Positions 15,738 through 25,212 of a stretch of 36,584 nt of DNA are shown one piece after another. The position numbers and the translations under genes were made by a program. The first letter of the stretch is position 1; every line of letters begins with the position of its first letter. Origin of the DNA: Microcaldota archaeon (GTDB taxonomy: Archaea > Micrarchaeota > Micrarchaeia > Burarchaeales > JAKAKT01); NCBI GenBank assembly GCA_021813385.1, contig JAKAKT010000002.1:1-36584 (forward strand), given 5' to 3'. The notes below the pieces were generated by a model. It worked only from the letters and a program-made list of their open reading frames with translations. It ran no database searches and had not been told where the DNA came from.

Positions 15738-18700
15738 ATGAGGGGATTGTTTTCGATTGCGCTTCTATTGTTTCTCGCGCTTTTTGCCCCTGCTCTTTAT
15801 GCATCAGGCTTCTCGGATGTGGAGAAAATCCCACACTCTTACGGATTCGTCTGGCAGCCGGTATGGATTCTCAATCCCGATGGCGCGACGGTTTGGACGG
15901 ATTCGCTGGGGATTGGTGCCGCCAACAGGACAGACATCAAGGTTCTCGAGGCCATGAGCGACGAGGAAAAGAAAGCTTTTTCGAAAAGCCTTGAACATTT
16001 CAAGCAAAGTGACAGCTATCTCGAGCTATCGAAGCAGCGGGCTAGGGAAGCTCGGATTTGGCGCCTCCTAAGGTTTGTGCCGCTGCAATTCAATTGGTTC
16101 GCCTTCGGCGTTGTTTCTGCTGCCAAGGACGGCGAAGCCATCAAATACGGCCTGATGGCCCTCTCGGAAACGGCAACCGGAGTGAACGATGCTGTCCAGG
16201 TACTCGATGAAAAAGTTGATGAATTGAACGTTGCAGGCGCGGGCAGCCCGAACTACACCGGCAGCGCTCAGGGAGTTTATAACGGGTTTGCCGAAGCCCT
16301 TAAGGCAATTCGCGAAAATAAAACCGCGGGAGACGGGCTTGGGAACAAATATTCAAAAGCATATTTTATTGCATACCGGATTTCTGAAGAAACTAAAAAA
16401 AACGGGAACCCGAACCTTTATGCCGGGAACCTTGCGGATGCGTTGGAGGTTCTTTCGGCTTCTGACTCGTCACTTTTCTCGGAGATAGTTAAATCGCGGA
16501 GAAATTCGGTTGAGGCGCTCGGGCAGATGGAGGATGAATACGAGAGACTCGAGGCGCTCTGCTTGGGGCGCACGGCCTCTGCAAACGCTGAGCTGAGCAG
16601 GATTAGGGGGGACGGCTATTCCTCAATTGACGAAAACCTGGTTCTTGAATACTACGAGGGCAACTTCAGATGGGACGGGGCTTCAACACCGGCCAATTCA
16701 TTGAAAAAAGCCTCCCTCCTCCTTTCCAACAGGGGATTTGAGAAAGGTGCCGAACAACTGGTTGCCGATGCGAGGGAAAGCGTGAAGCGCAAGGAGGACG
16801 GATATCTCGCGCTTGGGATTGAAAGGGCAAGCGAGTGCGTCGGAAAAACTCGCGAAGCCGAATCGGAAATTGAAAACGCGGATGAGTTGGTCAGTGGCCT
16901 GAAAAATAGGGCAGAAGAATTATCCTCCAATGCGGGCGGAAAGGCCAGGGGAGCGATTGACGCTTTCTCGCCGTCGTCCGAGGAAGATAAGGCGCTATAT
17001 GAATCAGCTGTGGACAAATATGGCAAGGCAGAGAATAAGGTCAAGATTGCCGGGACTGCCAATTCTGGAAATGCTCTACGCTCCTATTCCGACGCGATTG
17101 CACTTTATGGTGAAGCCGCTTCAATGCTATCCGCGCCGAAAGTATATTTGGAGAACGAGCGCGGGAGGGCGAAGGAAGCGCTTGATGGCCTCAAGGAAAC
17201 GATAAAGAAGGCCGAGGCTGACGGGATTGATGCGTCTCCTGAGAAGGAATTCGTTGAATCTTCCGGGAAATTCTTGGATGTTGCGAAAAGAGAGATGCTT
17301 GAGTCCATCATCATCTCGTGCACTGAATACGCCTATGACATTGAACGGAGGGCCCAGAACAAATACTCGGGTCTCGAGAAACTGAGGGACGAAATAAGCG
17401 GCTCTCTCGGGCCCCAGGATGGGCAGGTGAAGGAACTAACTGACGATTATGGGATTTTCAACGGCTATGAGGCTGCATTCACCCGCAATGGGACGATTGC
17501 GCCCGATCTCGCTTTAGGAAATTACAAGATGCTTGAGACGTTCTACGAAAGGTTTACCGAAAAAATTTCGCAGTACAAGGCTATGACACTCCAAAAGAAC
17601 CTGGAAGCTAATTCCGAAGCAAGGGTGATTTTCGAGGGCCCACAATTCCTCGACCAGCCTGGGGCCGTCACTGTTGAAGTGGTATTGAAAAACGGCCTTG
17701 GCATCGGCTATTCCGGACCTATTGCTGCCGAAGTTGATCTCCCGATAGCTGTCAGGGCCTCTGAGATTGCCGAGAAATCGCCTGAAATCGGGAATATCGC
17801 TTATGCCAACGAGAAGCTGCTGGTCTTATTCAATCGGGTCGAACCGAACGCGCAATACCGGGTTGTGTTCAAGGCCAATAAGACGATTGCTGAGACTAAG
17901 TCGAACAGCCACGAGGACGTGCTAATGGGCCAAGCAGCGCTTACCAGAACCTGGCAGGTGCGTTTCTCATCCAAGGCAGACGCGCTCGTCCAAGCAAAGA
18001 CATCGCTGCCGGCGTGGCCAGTGAGAGCAACAGCGTGGATTGGCAAAGGATCCGCGGATGTTGAGATTTCGGCTGCAGGTGAAAATGGGACAGATGTTAT
18101 TGTTAAAGGCGATGCTGCCAAGGGAGACAACGTCCTTACGGCAGAATTCTTATTCGATAATCCAATTACTGTAGCCAAGAGGGAAGGGAACTACACCCAG
18201 CCAGAAGGGGGAATTAACTACATTGTCGATGTGAGCAGCCTGTTTGAGGTAAATGATGCGAGGGTATACGTGATGGAGCCGGCTCTCGGGGAGGGCGATG
18301 TCGCTGTCAGGGGGATTGGCGGGTGGGAAGCACGGGACTTGAAAATCGAGCGGGGAGAAGTTGGGGGGCAGATGTCGTGGGTTATCAATCGCCTGAGCCC
18401 AGGCTCAAAGGCGCTTTTCCTTGTTACTATCACAGTAAAAGACGAGATAACATATGCAAAACGCCTTTATAACGAGACAGCGCTATTGGCGAAAAACATG
18501 TCTTATGCCTGGGCCGATGACATTCTCGCAAACGCGGATAGCATGATAAAATCCGGCTCCTACAAGCGAGCGATAGCAATACTCGAGGAGGCCCGGGATA
18601 AAATCGAAAAAGAGATAATCGCGGGAACTGGGAATAAGGCTATTCTCGAAACCGAGATCCAGACGCTAGAGGGAAGAATCTTGGAATTCAACAGTACTCT

Positions 18701-19826
18701 CGACAAGATGCGACTAAATGGTTATGACGTTAGGGGGGACAGCGATGCGCTCGATGAAGCCTCCGTGAGTTATGAGAAAGCGAAAAAACTGCTACAAGAT
18801 GGACGTTATGAAGAGGCTCTCGGCGAAACCGAGAAAGCCATGAAAAACGTTGACAGCCTTCTCGGCTACGGGCAGATTTTCGACAAAAGGGATAATGTTT
18901 CTTCTAGGCTTGGATTGACGAAGAAAAACACTCTCTTGTTGTCGACCCTTGTTGACACAAGCGATGTTCTTTTTGAACTATCCAACGCTGAAAGTTCCCT
19001 GGAAAATGCTGAGTCATATCTGAACGCAGAGGACTATGCCAATGCAGTTGTCCTCCTTGAGGATGCAGACGCCAGAACGACAAACGCTTCTCTTGGGCTC
19101 GAACGCAAGACCGCTTCAGAATTCGTAGCCGCCAAGAAAAAACTTGCTGATTACGAAGAGATCGACAGGTCTGCGAGGAGCGACCTTGCGGCTCTTGTGA
19201 AGGCATTCGGGATAACTGAAACAAGAGTTAGTAAAACTGGGGTCCCTGAGCCATCGATAAGCATAGCTAGTGCCAAGGGAAAGCTCGATGGAACGATGAA
19301 GCACGTTGAAAGCCTGGCCAACTCCATGGGCATGGGTGCAGGGCCAGAATTCTTGCTTAAGAATGCAATGGACTCGAAGGTTGTTCTGGACGAGATTGAC
19401 GAGATGGAGGGATTGAGAATTGCAATCTCTATGGAATTGGCAGCCATCAGGGATAGGGCGGACAGGGGGGAGACAAACGGGGAGATGGCAGTGAACCAGC
19501 TTGAAGAGATAATGAAAGGGGAAACCACGGTGAAAGAGGAGGTCAAGACGCTCAGGACTTATCTCGCTGACTCCAGCAAGGCTATTTCCGAAGGAAGATA
19601 TGGGGATTCTATCGTTTTGTCAACATATGCCCAAAAGAGGGCGGCTTATCTGCTAAAGACCCCGATAAAAGAAGGTGGCGGGGATTCTACAGCCCTTATC
19701 GTAGGGGCCATCTCCGTTTTGCTCCTTATCGCACTGGTTGGGATATTTTTATTAAGGGGAAAGAAACGGGTACCTCCGGAACCGAGAGCTGTCCAGAGAA
19801 TTGAAAAAGCAGAAAAAAAGAGATAG
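15738..19826 (+). CDS. Very large secreted, C-terminally membrane-anchored helical-repeat protein
   Basis: Signal peptide MRGLFSIALLLFLALFAPALYA; long charged helical regions; central beta-rich region; TPR-like helical units; C-terminal TM ALIVGAISVLLLIALVGIFLLRGKKR. Start refined to ATG at 15738 after a G-rich Shine-Dalgarno-like stretch. Confidence 0.8.
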   Translation: MRGLFSIALLLFLALFAPALYASGFSDVEKIPHSYGFVWQPVWILNPDGATVWTDSLGIGAANRTDIKVLEAMSDEEKKAFSKSLEHFKQSDSYLELSKQRAREARIWRLLRFVPLQFNWFAFGVVSAAKDGEAIKYGLMALSETATGVNDAVQVLDEKVDELNVAGAGSPNYTGSAQGVYNGFAEALKAIRENKTAGDGLGNKYSKAYFIAYRISEETKKNGNPNLYAGNLADALEVLSASDSSLFSEIVKSRRNSVEALGQMEDEYERLEALCLGRTASANAELSRIRGDGYSSIDENLVLEYYEGNFRWDGASTPANSLKKASLLLSNRGFEKGAEQLVADARESVKRKEDGYLALGIERASECVGKTREAESEIENADELVSGLKNRAEELSSNAGGKARGAIDAFSPSSEEDKALYESAVDKYGKAENKVKIAGTANSGNALRSYSDAIALYGEAASMLSAPKVYLENERGRAKEALDGLKETIKKAEADGIDASPEKEFVESSGKFLDVAKREMLESIIISCTEYAYDIERRAQNKYSGLEKLRDEISGSLGPQDGQVKELTDDYGIFNGYEAAFTRNGTIAPDLALGNYKMLETFYERFTEKISQYKAMTLQKNLEANSEARVIFEGPQFLDQPGAVTVEVVLKNGLGIGYSGPIAAEVDLPIAVRASEIAEKSPEIGNIAYANEKLLVLFNRVEPNAQYRVVFKANKTIAETKSNSHEDVLMGQAALTRTWQVRFSSKADALVQAKTSLPAWPVRATAWIGKGSADVEISAAGENGTDVIVKGDAAKGDNVLTAEFLFDNPITVAKREGNYTQPEGGINYIVDVSSLFEVNDARVYVMEPALGEGDVAVRGIGGWEARDLKIERGEVGGQMSWVINRLSPGSKALFLVTITVKDEITYAKRLYNETALLAKNMSYAWADDILANADSMIKSGSYKRAIAILEEARDKIEKEIIAGTGNKAILETEIQTLEGRILEFNSTLDKMRLNGYDVRGDSDALDEASVSYEKAKKLLQDGRYEEALGETEKAMKNVDSLLGYGQIFDKRDNVSSRLGLTKKNTLLLSTLVDTSDVLFELSNAESSLENAESYLNAEDYANAVVLLEDADARTTNASLGLERKTASEFVAAKKKLADYEEIDRSARSDLAALVKAFGITETRVSKTGVPEPSISIASAKGKLDGTMKHVESLANSMGMGAGPEFLLKNAMDSKVVLDEIDEMEGLRIAISMELAAIRDRADRGETNGEMAVNQLEEIMKGETTVKEEVKTLRTYLADSSKAISEGRYGDSIVLSTYAQKRAAYLLKTPIKEGGGDSTALIVGAISVLLLIALVGIFLLRGKKRVPPEPRAVQRIEKAEKKR

Positions 19827-19853
19827 CCGGCAATTGACCAGAGTTGGCGGAGA

Positions 19854-20108
19854 TTATTCGCTCTTCCCGGTCCTTTTGCGCTCTATCTTATCGAGAATGT
19901 CGTTAAACATCTCCTCGCTCACATGCCCAAATTCTGAGAGGCACTCGTCCTTGAGCGAGTTGAAGAACAGTTCCTTTTCATCATCGGATAAGGTTGATGC
20001 GCCTATGGATTTGGCTAGCTCCATAATCTCTCTCGGGCCTTTTATTACGTCGTAGGGCGGTTCTATGGAAGCGAGCTCCTTGAACTTGCGCCTGAGGTCT
20101 TCGAACAT
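19854..20108 (-). CDS. Hypothetical small soluble protein
   Basis: 84-aa ORF MFEDLRRKFKELASIEPPYDVIKGPREIMELAKS... Confidence 0.55.
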   Translation of the reverse strand: MFEDLRRKFKELASIEPPYDVIKGPREIMELAKSIGASTLSDDEKELFFNSLKDECLSEFGHVSEEMFNDILDKIERKRTGKSE

Positions 20109-20140
20109 ATGAGATTATTCCGAAAGGAGAGAATAAAAAC

Positions 20141-21118
20141 CTAATTGGAGGCAGCCTCGGTTGTCTTTGCCCACCATTTCCTGTTCTCCTGGTACCAGGC
20201 TATCGTTTCGGCCATCGCTTTTTCGAACGAGTATTTCGGCTTCCACCCGAGGCCCGACAGCTTCGAGGAATCGAGCGAATAGCGCCTGTCGTGCCCGAGC
20301 CTGTCTGGGACTTTTTTTATGAGAGATTCCGGCTTCCCGAGCTTCTGAAGGATGGACTTTGTGATTTCGATGTTCGCCAGCTCGTTCCCGCCGCCTATGT
20401 TGTAAATTTCCCCGGGCTTTCCCCTGAGCGTTGCAGCTTCGATTCCAATGCAATTGTCTTCCACATAAATCCAGTCCCGAACGTTGAGCCCGTCTCCGTA
20501 AAGGGGCAGAGAGAGGCCCCGCATTGTGTTGGTGATGAACTTTGGAATCAGCTTCTCCGGATGCTGGTATGGGCCGAAGTTGTTCGAGCTGCGGGTTATC
20601 AGGACCGGGAATCCGTATGTGACGAAGTATGAGCGGCAGAGGAGGTCGGCGCCGGCCTTGCTCGCGGAATAGGGGCTGTTCGGGAGGAGCGGGTCCTCTT
20701 CAGAGGAAGAGCCCTTGCGTATGCTCCCATAAACTTCGTCGGTAGAGATTTGGACGAATCTTTTCACGCCGTTCTTTCTCGCCTGTTCGAGCAGGTTATA
20801 AACTCCGTAGAAATTGGAACTGATGAAATCACTCGCAGAGGAAATCGAACGGTCCACGTGGGTCTCTGCAGCGAAATTGACCACGAGGTCGCAGCCTTTC
20901 ATCGCCTTTTCGACTGCCTTCTGGCCACAGATATCGCCTTTTATGAATGAGTAGTTTTTGTTCAGGGCGAGGCCTGAGAGGTTTTCCAGGTTGCCGGCGT
21001 ATGTCAGCTTGTCCAAATTGACGATTTCCAGTTCCGGGTGAGCCGAGAGCATGTGCCTTATGAAATTGCTCCCTATGAACCCTGCACCGCCGGTTATTAA
21101 GGCACGGGTGAATTCCAT
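20141..21118 (-). CDS. rmlB: dTDP-glucose 4,6-dehydratase
   Basis: ALITGGAGFIGSNFIRHML, QISTDEVYGS, YSASKAGADLLCRSY, RSSNNFGPYQHPEKLIPKFI, DWIYVEDNC. Confidence 0.93.
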   Translation of the reverse strand: MEFTRALITGGAGFIGSNFIRHMLSAHPELEIVNLDKLTYAGNLENLSGLALNKNYSFIKGDICGQKAVEKAMKGCDLVVNFAAETHVDRSISSASDFISSNFYGVYNLLEQARKNGVKRFVQISTDEVYGSIRKGSSSEEDPLLPNSPYSASKAGADLLCRSYFVTYGFPVLITRSSNNFGPYQHPEKLIPKFITNTMRGLSLPLYGDGLNVRDWIYVEDNCIGIEAATLRGKPGEIYNIGGGNELANIEITKSILQKLGKPESLIKKVPDRLGHDRRYSLDSSKLSGLGWKPKYSFEKAMAETIAWYQENRKWWAKTTEAASN

Positions 21119-21129
21119 AGAATCAACAA

Positions 21130-21597
21130 TCAGCCGATAGAGCCCGGTTCCGTGGGCATCTTCTTGTCCTTGAGGTCGAACTCTGAGCGGTATTCGTCAG
21201 GATTCTTCGGATCGAACTCAGTGGTCACATAGTTCACGAACAAAACCGTCCCAGTCCCGGTGTTCTCGATTGAATGCCAAACTTCGGGCGGTATTTTCAC
21301 AAGCACTAGGTTCTTTTCGCCTGCTTCTATCGCCATTTTCTCGCCCTTGGTCGGGCTCGCATCCCTCATGTCGTGAAGATGGACTATACCGTTGCCAGAA
21401 ACGATTGTGAGATGGTCGGTCTGTTTCTTGTGCATGTGCTTCCCTTTTATCACCGCGGGGTAGCAGGCGCTCAGGTAAAACTGGCCGAATTTCTTCCCAT
21501 CGGCTTTTATCCTGTCGCTTCCCCTGAGAATCTCGAAAAGGAATCCGCGCTTGTCCCTATGGACCTTTAGCTCTTTGATCTCAACGCCATCAATCAT
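21130..21597 (-). CDS. rmlC: dTDP-4-dehydrorhamnose 3,5-epimerase family protein
   Basis: DGVEIKELKVHRDKRGFLFEILR...YPAVIKGKHMHKKQTDHLTIVSGNGIVHLHDMRD...PPEVWHSIENTG; adjacent to rmlB. Start refined to MIDGVEI. Confidence 0.82.
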   Translation of the reverse strand: MIDGVEIKELKVHRDKRGFLFEILRGSDRIKADGKKFGQFYLSACYPAVIKGKHMHKKQTDHLTIVSGNGIVHLHDMRDASPTKGEKMAIEAGEKNLVLVKIPPEVWHSIENTGTGTVLFVNYVTTEFDPKNPDEYRSEFDLKDKKMPTEPGSIG

Positions 21598-21628
21598 CAA
21601 CCCACCCTGCAAAGTCAATCCCGAATCA

Positions 21629-21723
21629 GAACACTCGCTCCCTCGAGAACGGGCGCTTGCGCCTCGAGCAGCCTTTCCCGGCTCGCCCCCGAGGGCGCGC
21701 TTTTCGTTGTGAGCGCAGTGTTC
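21629..21723 (-). ncRNA. Candidate structured RNA or leader element upstream of rmlC
   Basis: Closing stem GAACACT(G)CGCTC/GAGCGAGTGTTC (12 bp, one bulge) enclosing three hairpins: CGCCC-UCGG-GGGCG, AGCC-GGGAAA-GGCU, and CUCGA-GGCG-CAAG-CGCC-(5-nt bulge)-UCGAG (minus strand). Confidence 0.5.
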
Positions 21724-21819
21724 GAGTTTGCTTGACGCACCAGATATTGTTTTGAGGAAAGGTATTTAATTGGTTTTGCTGATGAGAGTAGGTATCCGAA
21801 GCAGGAAGGAGTGGAAACG

Positions 21820-22692
21820 ATGAGGATTCTAGTTGTAGGGGGGACGGGCCTGGTTGGGAACAGGCTCGTGGAGCTTGCCAGTGGAAAATTCGACGTGCAC
21901 GCCACTTACCATTCACATTCAATCAGAAAGCCCAATTTCCACAAGCTCGAGGTTACGGACCATAGGGCCGTGAGGAAGCTCATCGAGGAACTTTCCCCCG
22001 GGGCGGTTGTGAACACATCGGCTTACCACCAAGTCGACAAGTGCGAGACCGAGATGGGGAACGCCAAGGCGATTAATGTGGATGCTGCGGTGAACATGGC
22101 GGAAGCCAGCGCGGCTGTTGGGGCCCATTACATTTACTTCTCGACAGAATACGTTTTTGATGGGAAGAAGGGGGCTGCATACATGGAAAGCGACGACACA
22201 AACCCGCTAGGTTATTATGGTGAGACAAAAATGATGGCAGAAAAGGCTTTGCTGTCGGGAAAAGGGGACAATCTGATAGCGAGGACTAGCGTCGTTTATG
22301 GTTGGAACGACACGAAGCTGAATTTCGCCACATGGGCCCTGGGGGAACTTGAGAAGAAGAGGGAGATGAGGATTACTGACGACCAGGTGGGGAGCCCAAC
22401 TTTCGCGGACAATCTCGCTGAGGCGATTCTAAAAGCGATTGAATACAGGAAAACCGGGGTATATCATATCGCCGGTGGTGAGGCTATCGACCGATACAAT
22501 TTTACCCTAATTCTTGCTGATGTGTTCGGCCTAGACAAGAAGCTCATTATGCCAGTTAGGACATCTGAACTTAAGCAGAGGGCGAAGAGGCCTCTTTTTG
22601 CGCCCCTGAATGTTGACAAAACGGAAAAGGAGCTTGGCGTTAAAATGCTCGGCGCGAAAGAGGGTCTTGAGAGGATGAGGATTCAGTCTTGA
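21820..22692 (+). CDS. rmlD: dTDP-4-dehydrorhamnose reductase
   Basis: MRILVVGGTGLVGNRLVELA, YIYFSTEYVFDGKKGAAYMESDDTNPLGYYGETKMMAEKAL. Start refined from 21811. Confidence 0.9.
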   Translation: MRILVVGGTGLVGNRLVELASGKFDVHATYHSHSIRKPNFHKLEVTDHRAVRKLIEELSPGAVVNTSAYHQVDKCETEMGNAKAINVDAAVNMAEASAAVGAHYIYFSTEYVFDGKKGAAYMESDDTNPLGYYGETKMMAEKALLSGKGDNLIARTSVVYGWNDTKLNFATWALGELEKKREMRITDDQVGSPTFADNLAEAILKAIEYRKTGVYHIAGGEAIDRYNFTLILADVFGLDKKLIMPVRTSELKQRAKRPLFAPLNVDKTEKELGVKMLGAKEGLERMRIQS

Positions 22693-22729
22693 TGGGCAGA
22701 TGAAGAGAACGAGCCGGTGGGTAATGAAA

Positions 22730-23458
22730 TCAGGCGCTTTTGTTCGTTTCTTCTCTTGCAAGAGCTGAAGCCCGGTAAAGCGACTCTATGGTCCCTGCGT
22801 CGCTCCAGCCACTCGTTAGGGACTCGCAAGCCATCTCTCCACGCCGTATGTACTCGTTGTTGACTTCGGTAATCTCGAGTTCCCCACGGGGCGAGGGTTT
22901 GAGCGTTTTTATAATTTCGAATACTGAGCTGTCATAGAGATATAAGCCGGTTACGGCGTAATTACTTTTAGGCGATTTTGGTTTTTCTACAATTGAGATT
23001 ACCTTGCCGCCCTTCAGTTCAGCGACTCCGAAGCGCTCAGGATGCTCGACTTGTTTCAAAAAAACCTTTGCCTTGAACGTCTCCTTTTCGAACTTGGCTA
23101 TGCTCTGCGAAATGCTTTTTTCGAAAATGTTGTCCCCCAATATGACCGCAACCTTTTCACTCTCAGCTACGAAGCCCTCCGCAAGCCCCAATGCTTGCGC
23201 GATTCCCCCCGCCTCGTCCTGAATCTTGTATGAGAAGTTTGCGCTAAATTCCTTCCCACTTCCCAAGAGCTTCATGAAGTCGCCTGCGTTCTCAGGCCCG
23301 GTTATTATCAGAATCTCCTTGATTCCGGCCCCAACAAGCACTTCAATTGGGAAATAGACCATCGGCTTATGATAAACTGGGAGAAGGTGCTTGTTCGTGA
23401 CTTTTGTAAGGGGGAGGAGCCTTGTACCGAGCCCGCCCGCCAGCACTATTCCTTTCAT
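22730..23458 (-). CDS. rmlA: Glucose-1-phosphate thymidylyltransferase
   Basis: MKGIVLAGGLGTRLLPLTKVTNKHLLPVYHKPMVYFPIEVL; VILGDNIFEKS; GELEITEVNNEYI. Confidence 0.92.
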   Translation of the reverse strand: MKGIVLAGGLGTRLLPLTKVTNKHLLPVYHKPMVYFPIEVLVGAGIKEILIITGPENAGDFMKLLGSGKEFSANFSYKIQDEAGGIAQALGLAEGFVAESEKVAVILGDNIFEKSISQSIAKFEKETFKAKVFLKQVEHPERFGVAELKGGKVISIVEKPKSPKSNYAVTGLYLYDSSVFEIIKTLKPSPRGELEITEVNNEYIRRGEMACESLTSGWSDAGTIESLYRASALAREETNKSA

Positions 23459-24015
23459 TCGCGCGCACCCGAGAGGAACGGGAGCTTCAGGAACTCGCCT
23501 GTTGAAAACTTATTGGCATACTTCAGAGTCATTGGAAGAATTGCGAAAACGAAAGCACAATTACCAGCAAGGTGGATGAGCGTGAAAGGTATTTGGGGCC
23601 CTAAGAGGAGTGGAATTGGAAGCCCTGAAGAGAACCCGAACCCCGCCATCGAAACAAGATCGTAGATTATCGTTAGGACTGCGGCCCACAGAGCCAACCG
23701 AGCCCTGCTCGTGTTTATCGGGATAAAACTTGCGAGCAGCCCGACTAGACCATACGCAATCGTAGTATAAATTGTCCAGGGCCCGGGCATTCCCAGGTAG
23801 AAATCATAAATCAGCCTGATGCTGAAGCCTGCCATAAACCCCCGGCTTGGCCCGGCAAGCATTCCAGCCGCCATCACGAAAGGGAGCAAAAGTTCTACAT
23901 TGGGGATTGGAGCGATAAGTTTCAGGCAGGCGCCGGCCAAGGAACCTGCGAGAACCAGCGGTATGTAAGAGTCTCTTAGTCTGTTTTGCATGTAAACCAC
24001 AAAAATAAATTGCAT
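23455..24015 (-). CDS. Multi-TM membrane protein resembling ECF-type S components
   Basis: 186-aa hydrophobic protein (LAGSLAGACLKLIAPIPNVELLLPFVMAAGMLAGPSRGFMAGFSIRLIYDFYLG); ATGA overlap with rmlA. Confidence 0.6.
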   Translation of the reverse strand: MQFIFVVYMQNRLRDSYIPLVLAGSLAGACLKLIAPIPNVELLLPFVMAAGMLAGPSRGFMAGFSIRLIYDFYLGMPGPWTIYTTIAYGLVGLLASFIPINTSRARLALWAAVLTIIYDLVSMAGFGFSSGLPIPLLLGPQIPFTLIHLAGNCAFVFAILPMTLKYANKFSTGEFLKLPFLSGARE

Positions 24016-24072
24016 CGCTCACTTTTTAATACTTTACAGGTTGAATAGGGATACGCGTTTTGGTGTTTGCTG

Positions 24073-25212
24073 ATGAAACTTGCACTGGTCCACCCATTCC
24101 TCTATGTCCGCGGGGGGGCCGAAAGGGTCGTCCTGAAGATTGCCCAAAAATTCGATGCTAAGATTTACTGCATGCTTTACGATAAAGAGAAGGCTTTTCC
24201 TGAGTTCAAGGACCTGGATATCGAAGTGATTCCTTCGAAGCTTTTCGGGCTGATGCCGGGCATCCTTCCAATAAGGGTGAGGCACGCGATAGCCGCAGGA
24301 GAGGTCTTTTATTGGAAGAAATTGCATGATTACGACGTAATAAATGCGCATGGCACTCCTTCCGAATGGATCAGGAACAAGAACGGGCGGGTAGTATGGT
24401 ATTGCCATGGGCCAAACCGCGAGGCTTTCGATCTCTATAATTTCAGGATGGGAAAAAGAAAATTGCATGGGAAGGCTGTTTATTGGTCGTGCATCCAGGC
24501 CTACAAGTATTTTGAGTCAAGGACGATTCCGAAGATTGAATACGTTTTTGCAAACAGCAAGAATACCCAGAACCGCCTTACCAGATACCTGAACCTTAAA
24601 TCTGAAATACTTCACCCTGGAGTCGATTACAAGGACTTCAAATGCACGGGGTATGAGAAATACTTCTTCTATCCCTCCCGGATAACTCCTGAAAAACGAT
24701 TCGAATATGCGATTGACGCATTCAAAAAATTCAAGAAAAAGAGCGGTAGGAAGGATTGGAAAATGGTGATAGCCGGCGCACTCATGCAAGAGAGGCCTGA
24801 ACATGTTAGTTATTGCGAGTGGATAAGGGAACGATTGGGGGATGACGGCGAGATAAGAATGAACCTCCAATTTCAGGAGCTGATGGAGCTTTATGCCAAC
24901 GCTTATTCCGTGCTTTATTCCCCCATAGACGAAGATTTTGGGATAGTGCCGCTTGAAGCAATGTCCTCGAGAAAGCCCTGCATCGCAGTGAACGAGGGTG
25001 GGCCCAAGGAAGTCGTTCTCGATGGAAAGACGGGGTTCCTAGTCAATTCAATTGATGAGATGGCCGATAGGATGCATTACCTCGCCGATAGGCCAGAAGA
25101 GGTTGAGACGATGGGAAAAGCCGGCAGGGCGCTCGTAGAAAGGCATTTCTCTTGGGATAAATTCCTAAATCGGTTCAGTGATGTCTGCAAAAAAGTCGGA
25201 GGGAAATCGTGA
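24073..25212 (+). CDS. Glycosyltransferase family 4 (GT-B)
   Basis: KLALVHPFLYVRGGAERVVLKIA...YPSRITPEKRFEYAIDAF...SPIDEDFGIVPLEAMSSRKPCIAVNEGGPKEVV. Confidence 0.9.
   Translation: MKLALVHPFLYVRGGAERVVLKIAQKFDAKIYCMLYDKEKAFPEFKDLDIEVIPSKLFGLMPGILPIRVRHAIAAGEVFYWKKLHDYDVINAHGTPSEWIRNKNGRVVWYCHGPNREAFDLYNFRMGKRKLHGKAVYWSCIQAYKYFESRTIPKIEYVFANSKNTQNRLTRYLNLKSEILHPGVDYKDFKCTGYEKYFFYPSRITPEKRFEYAIDAFKKFKKKSGRKDWKMVIAGALMQERPEHVSYCEWIRERLGDDGEIRMNLQFQELMELYANAYSVLYSPIDEDFGIVPLEAMSSRKPCIAVNEGGPKEVVLDGKTGFLVNSIDEMADRMHYLADRPEEVETMGKAGRALVERHFSWDKFLNRFSDVCKKVGGKS

Noticed and set aside
21615-21922. Two overlapping minus-strand ORFs (96 and 98 aa) in the rmlC-rmlD intergenic region
   Set aside because: They cross the promoter and the paired RNA-like region, overlap each other in different frames, and lack a recognisable domain.
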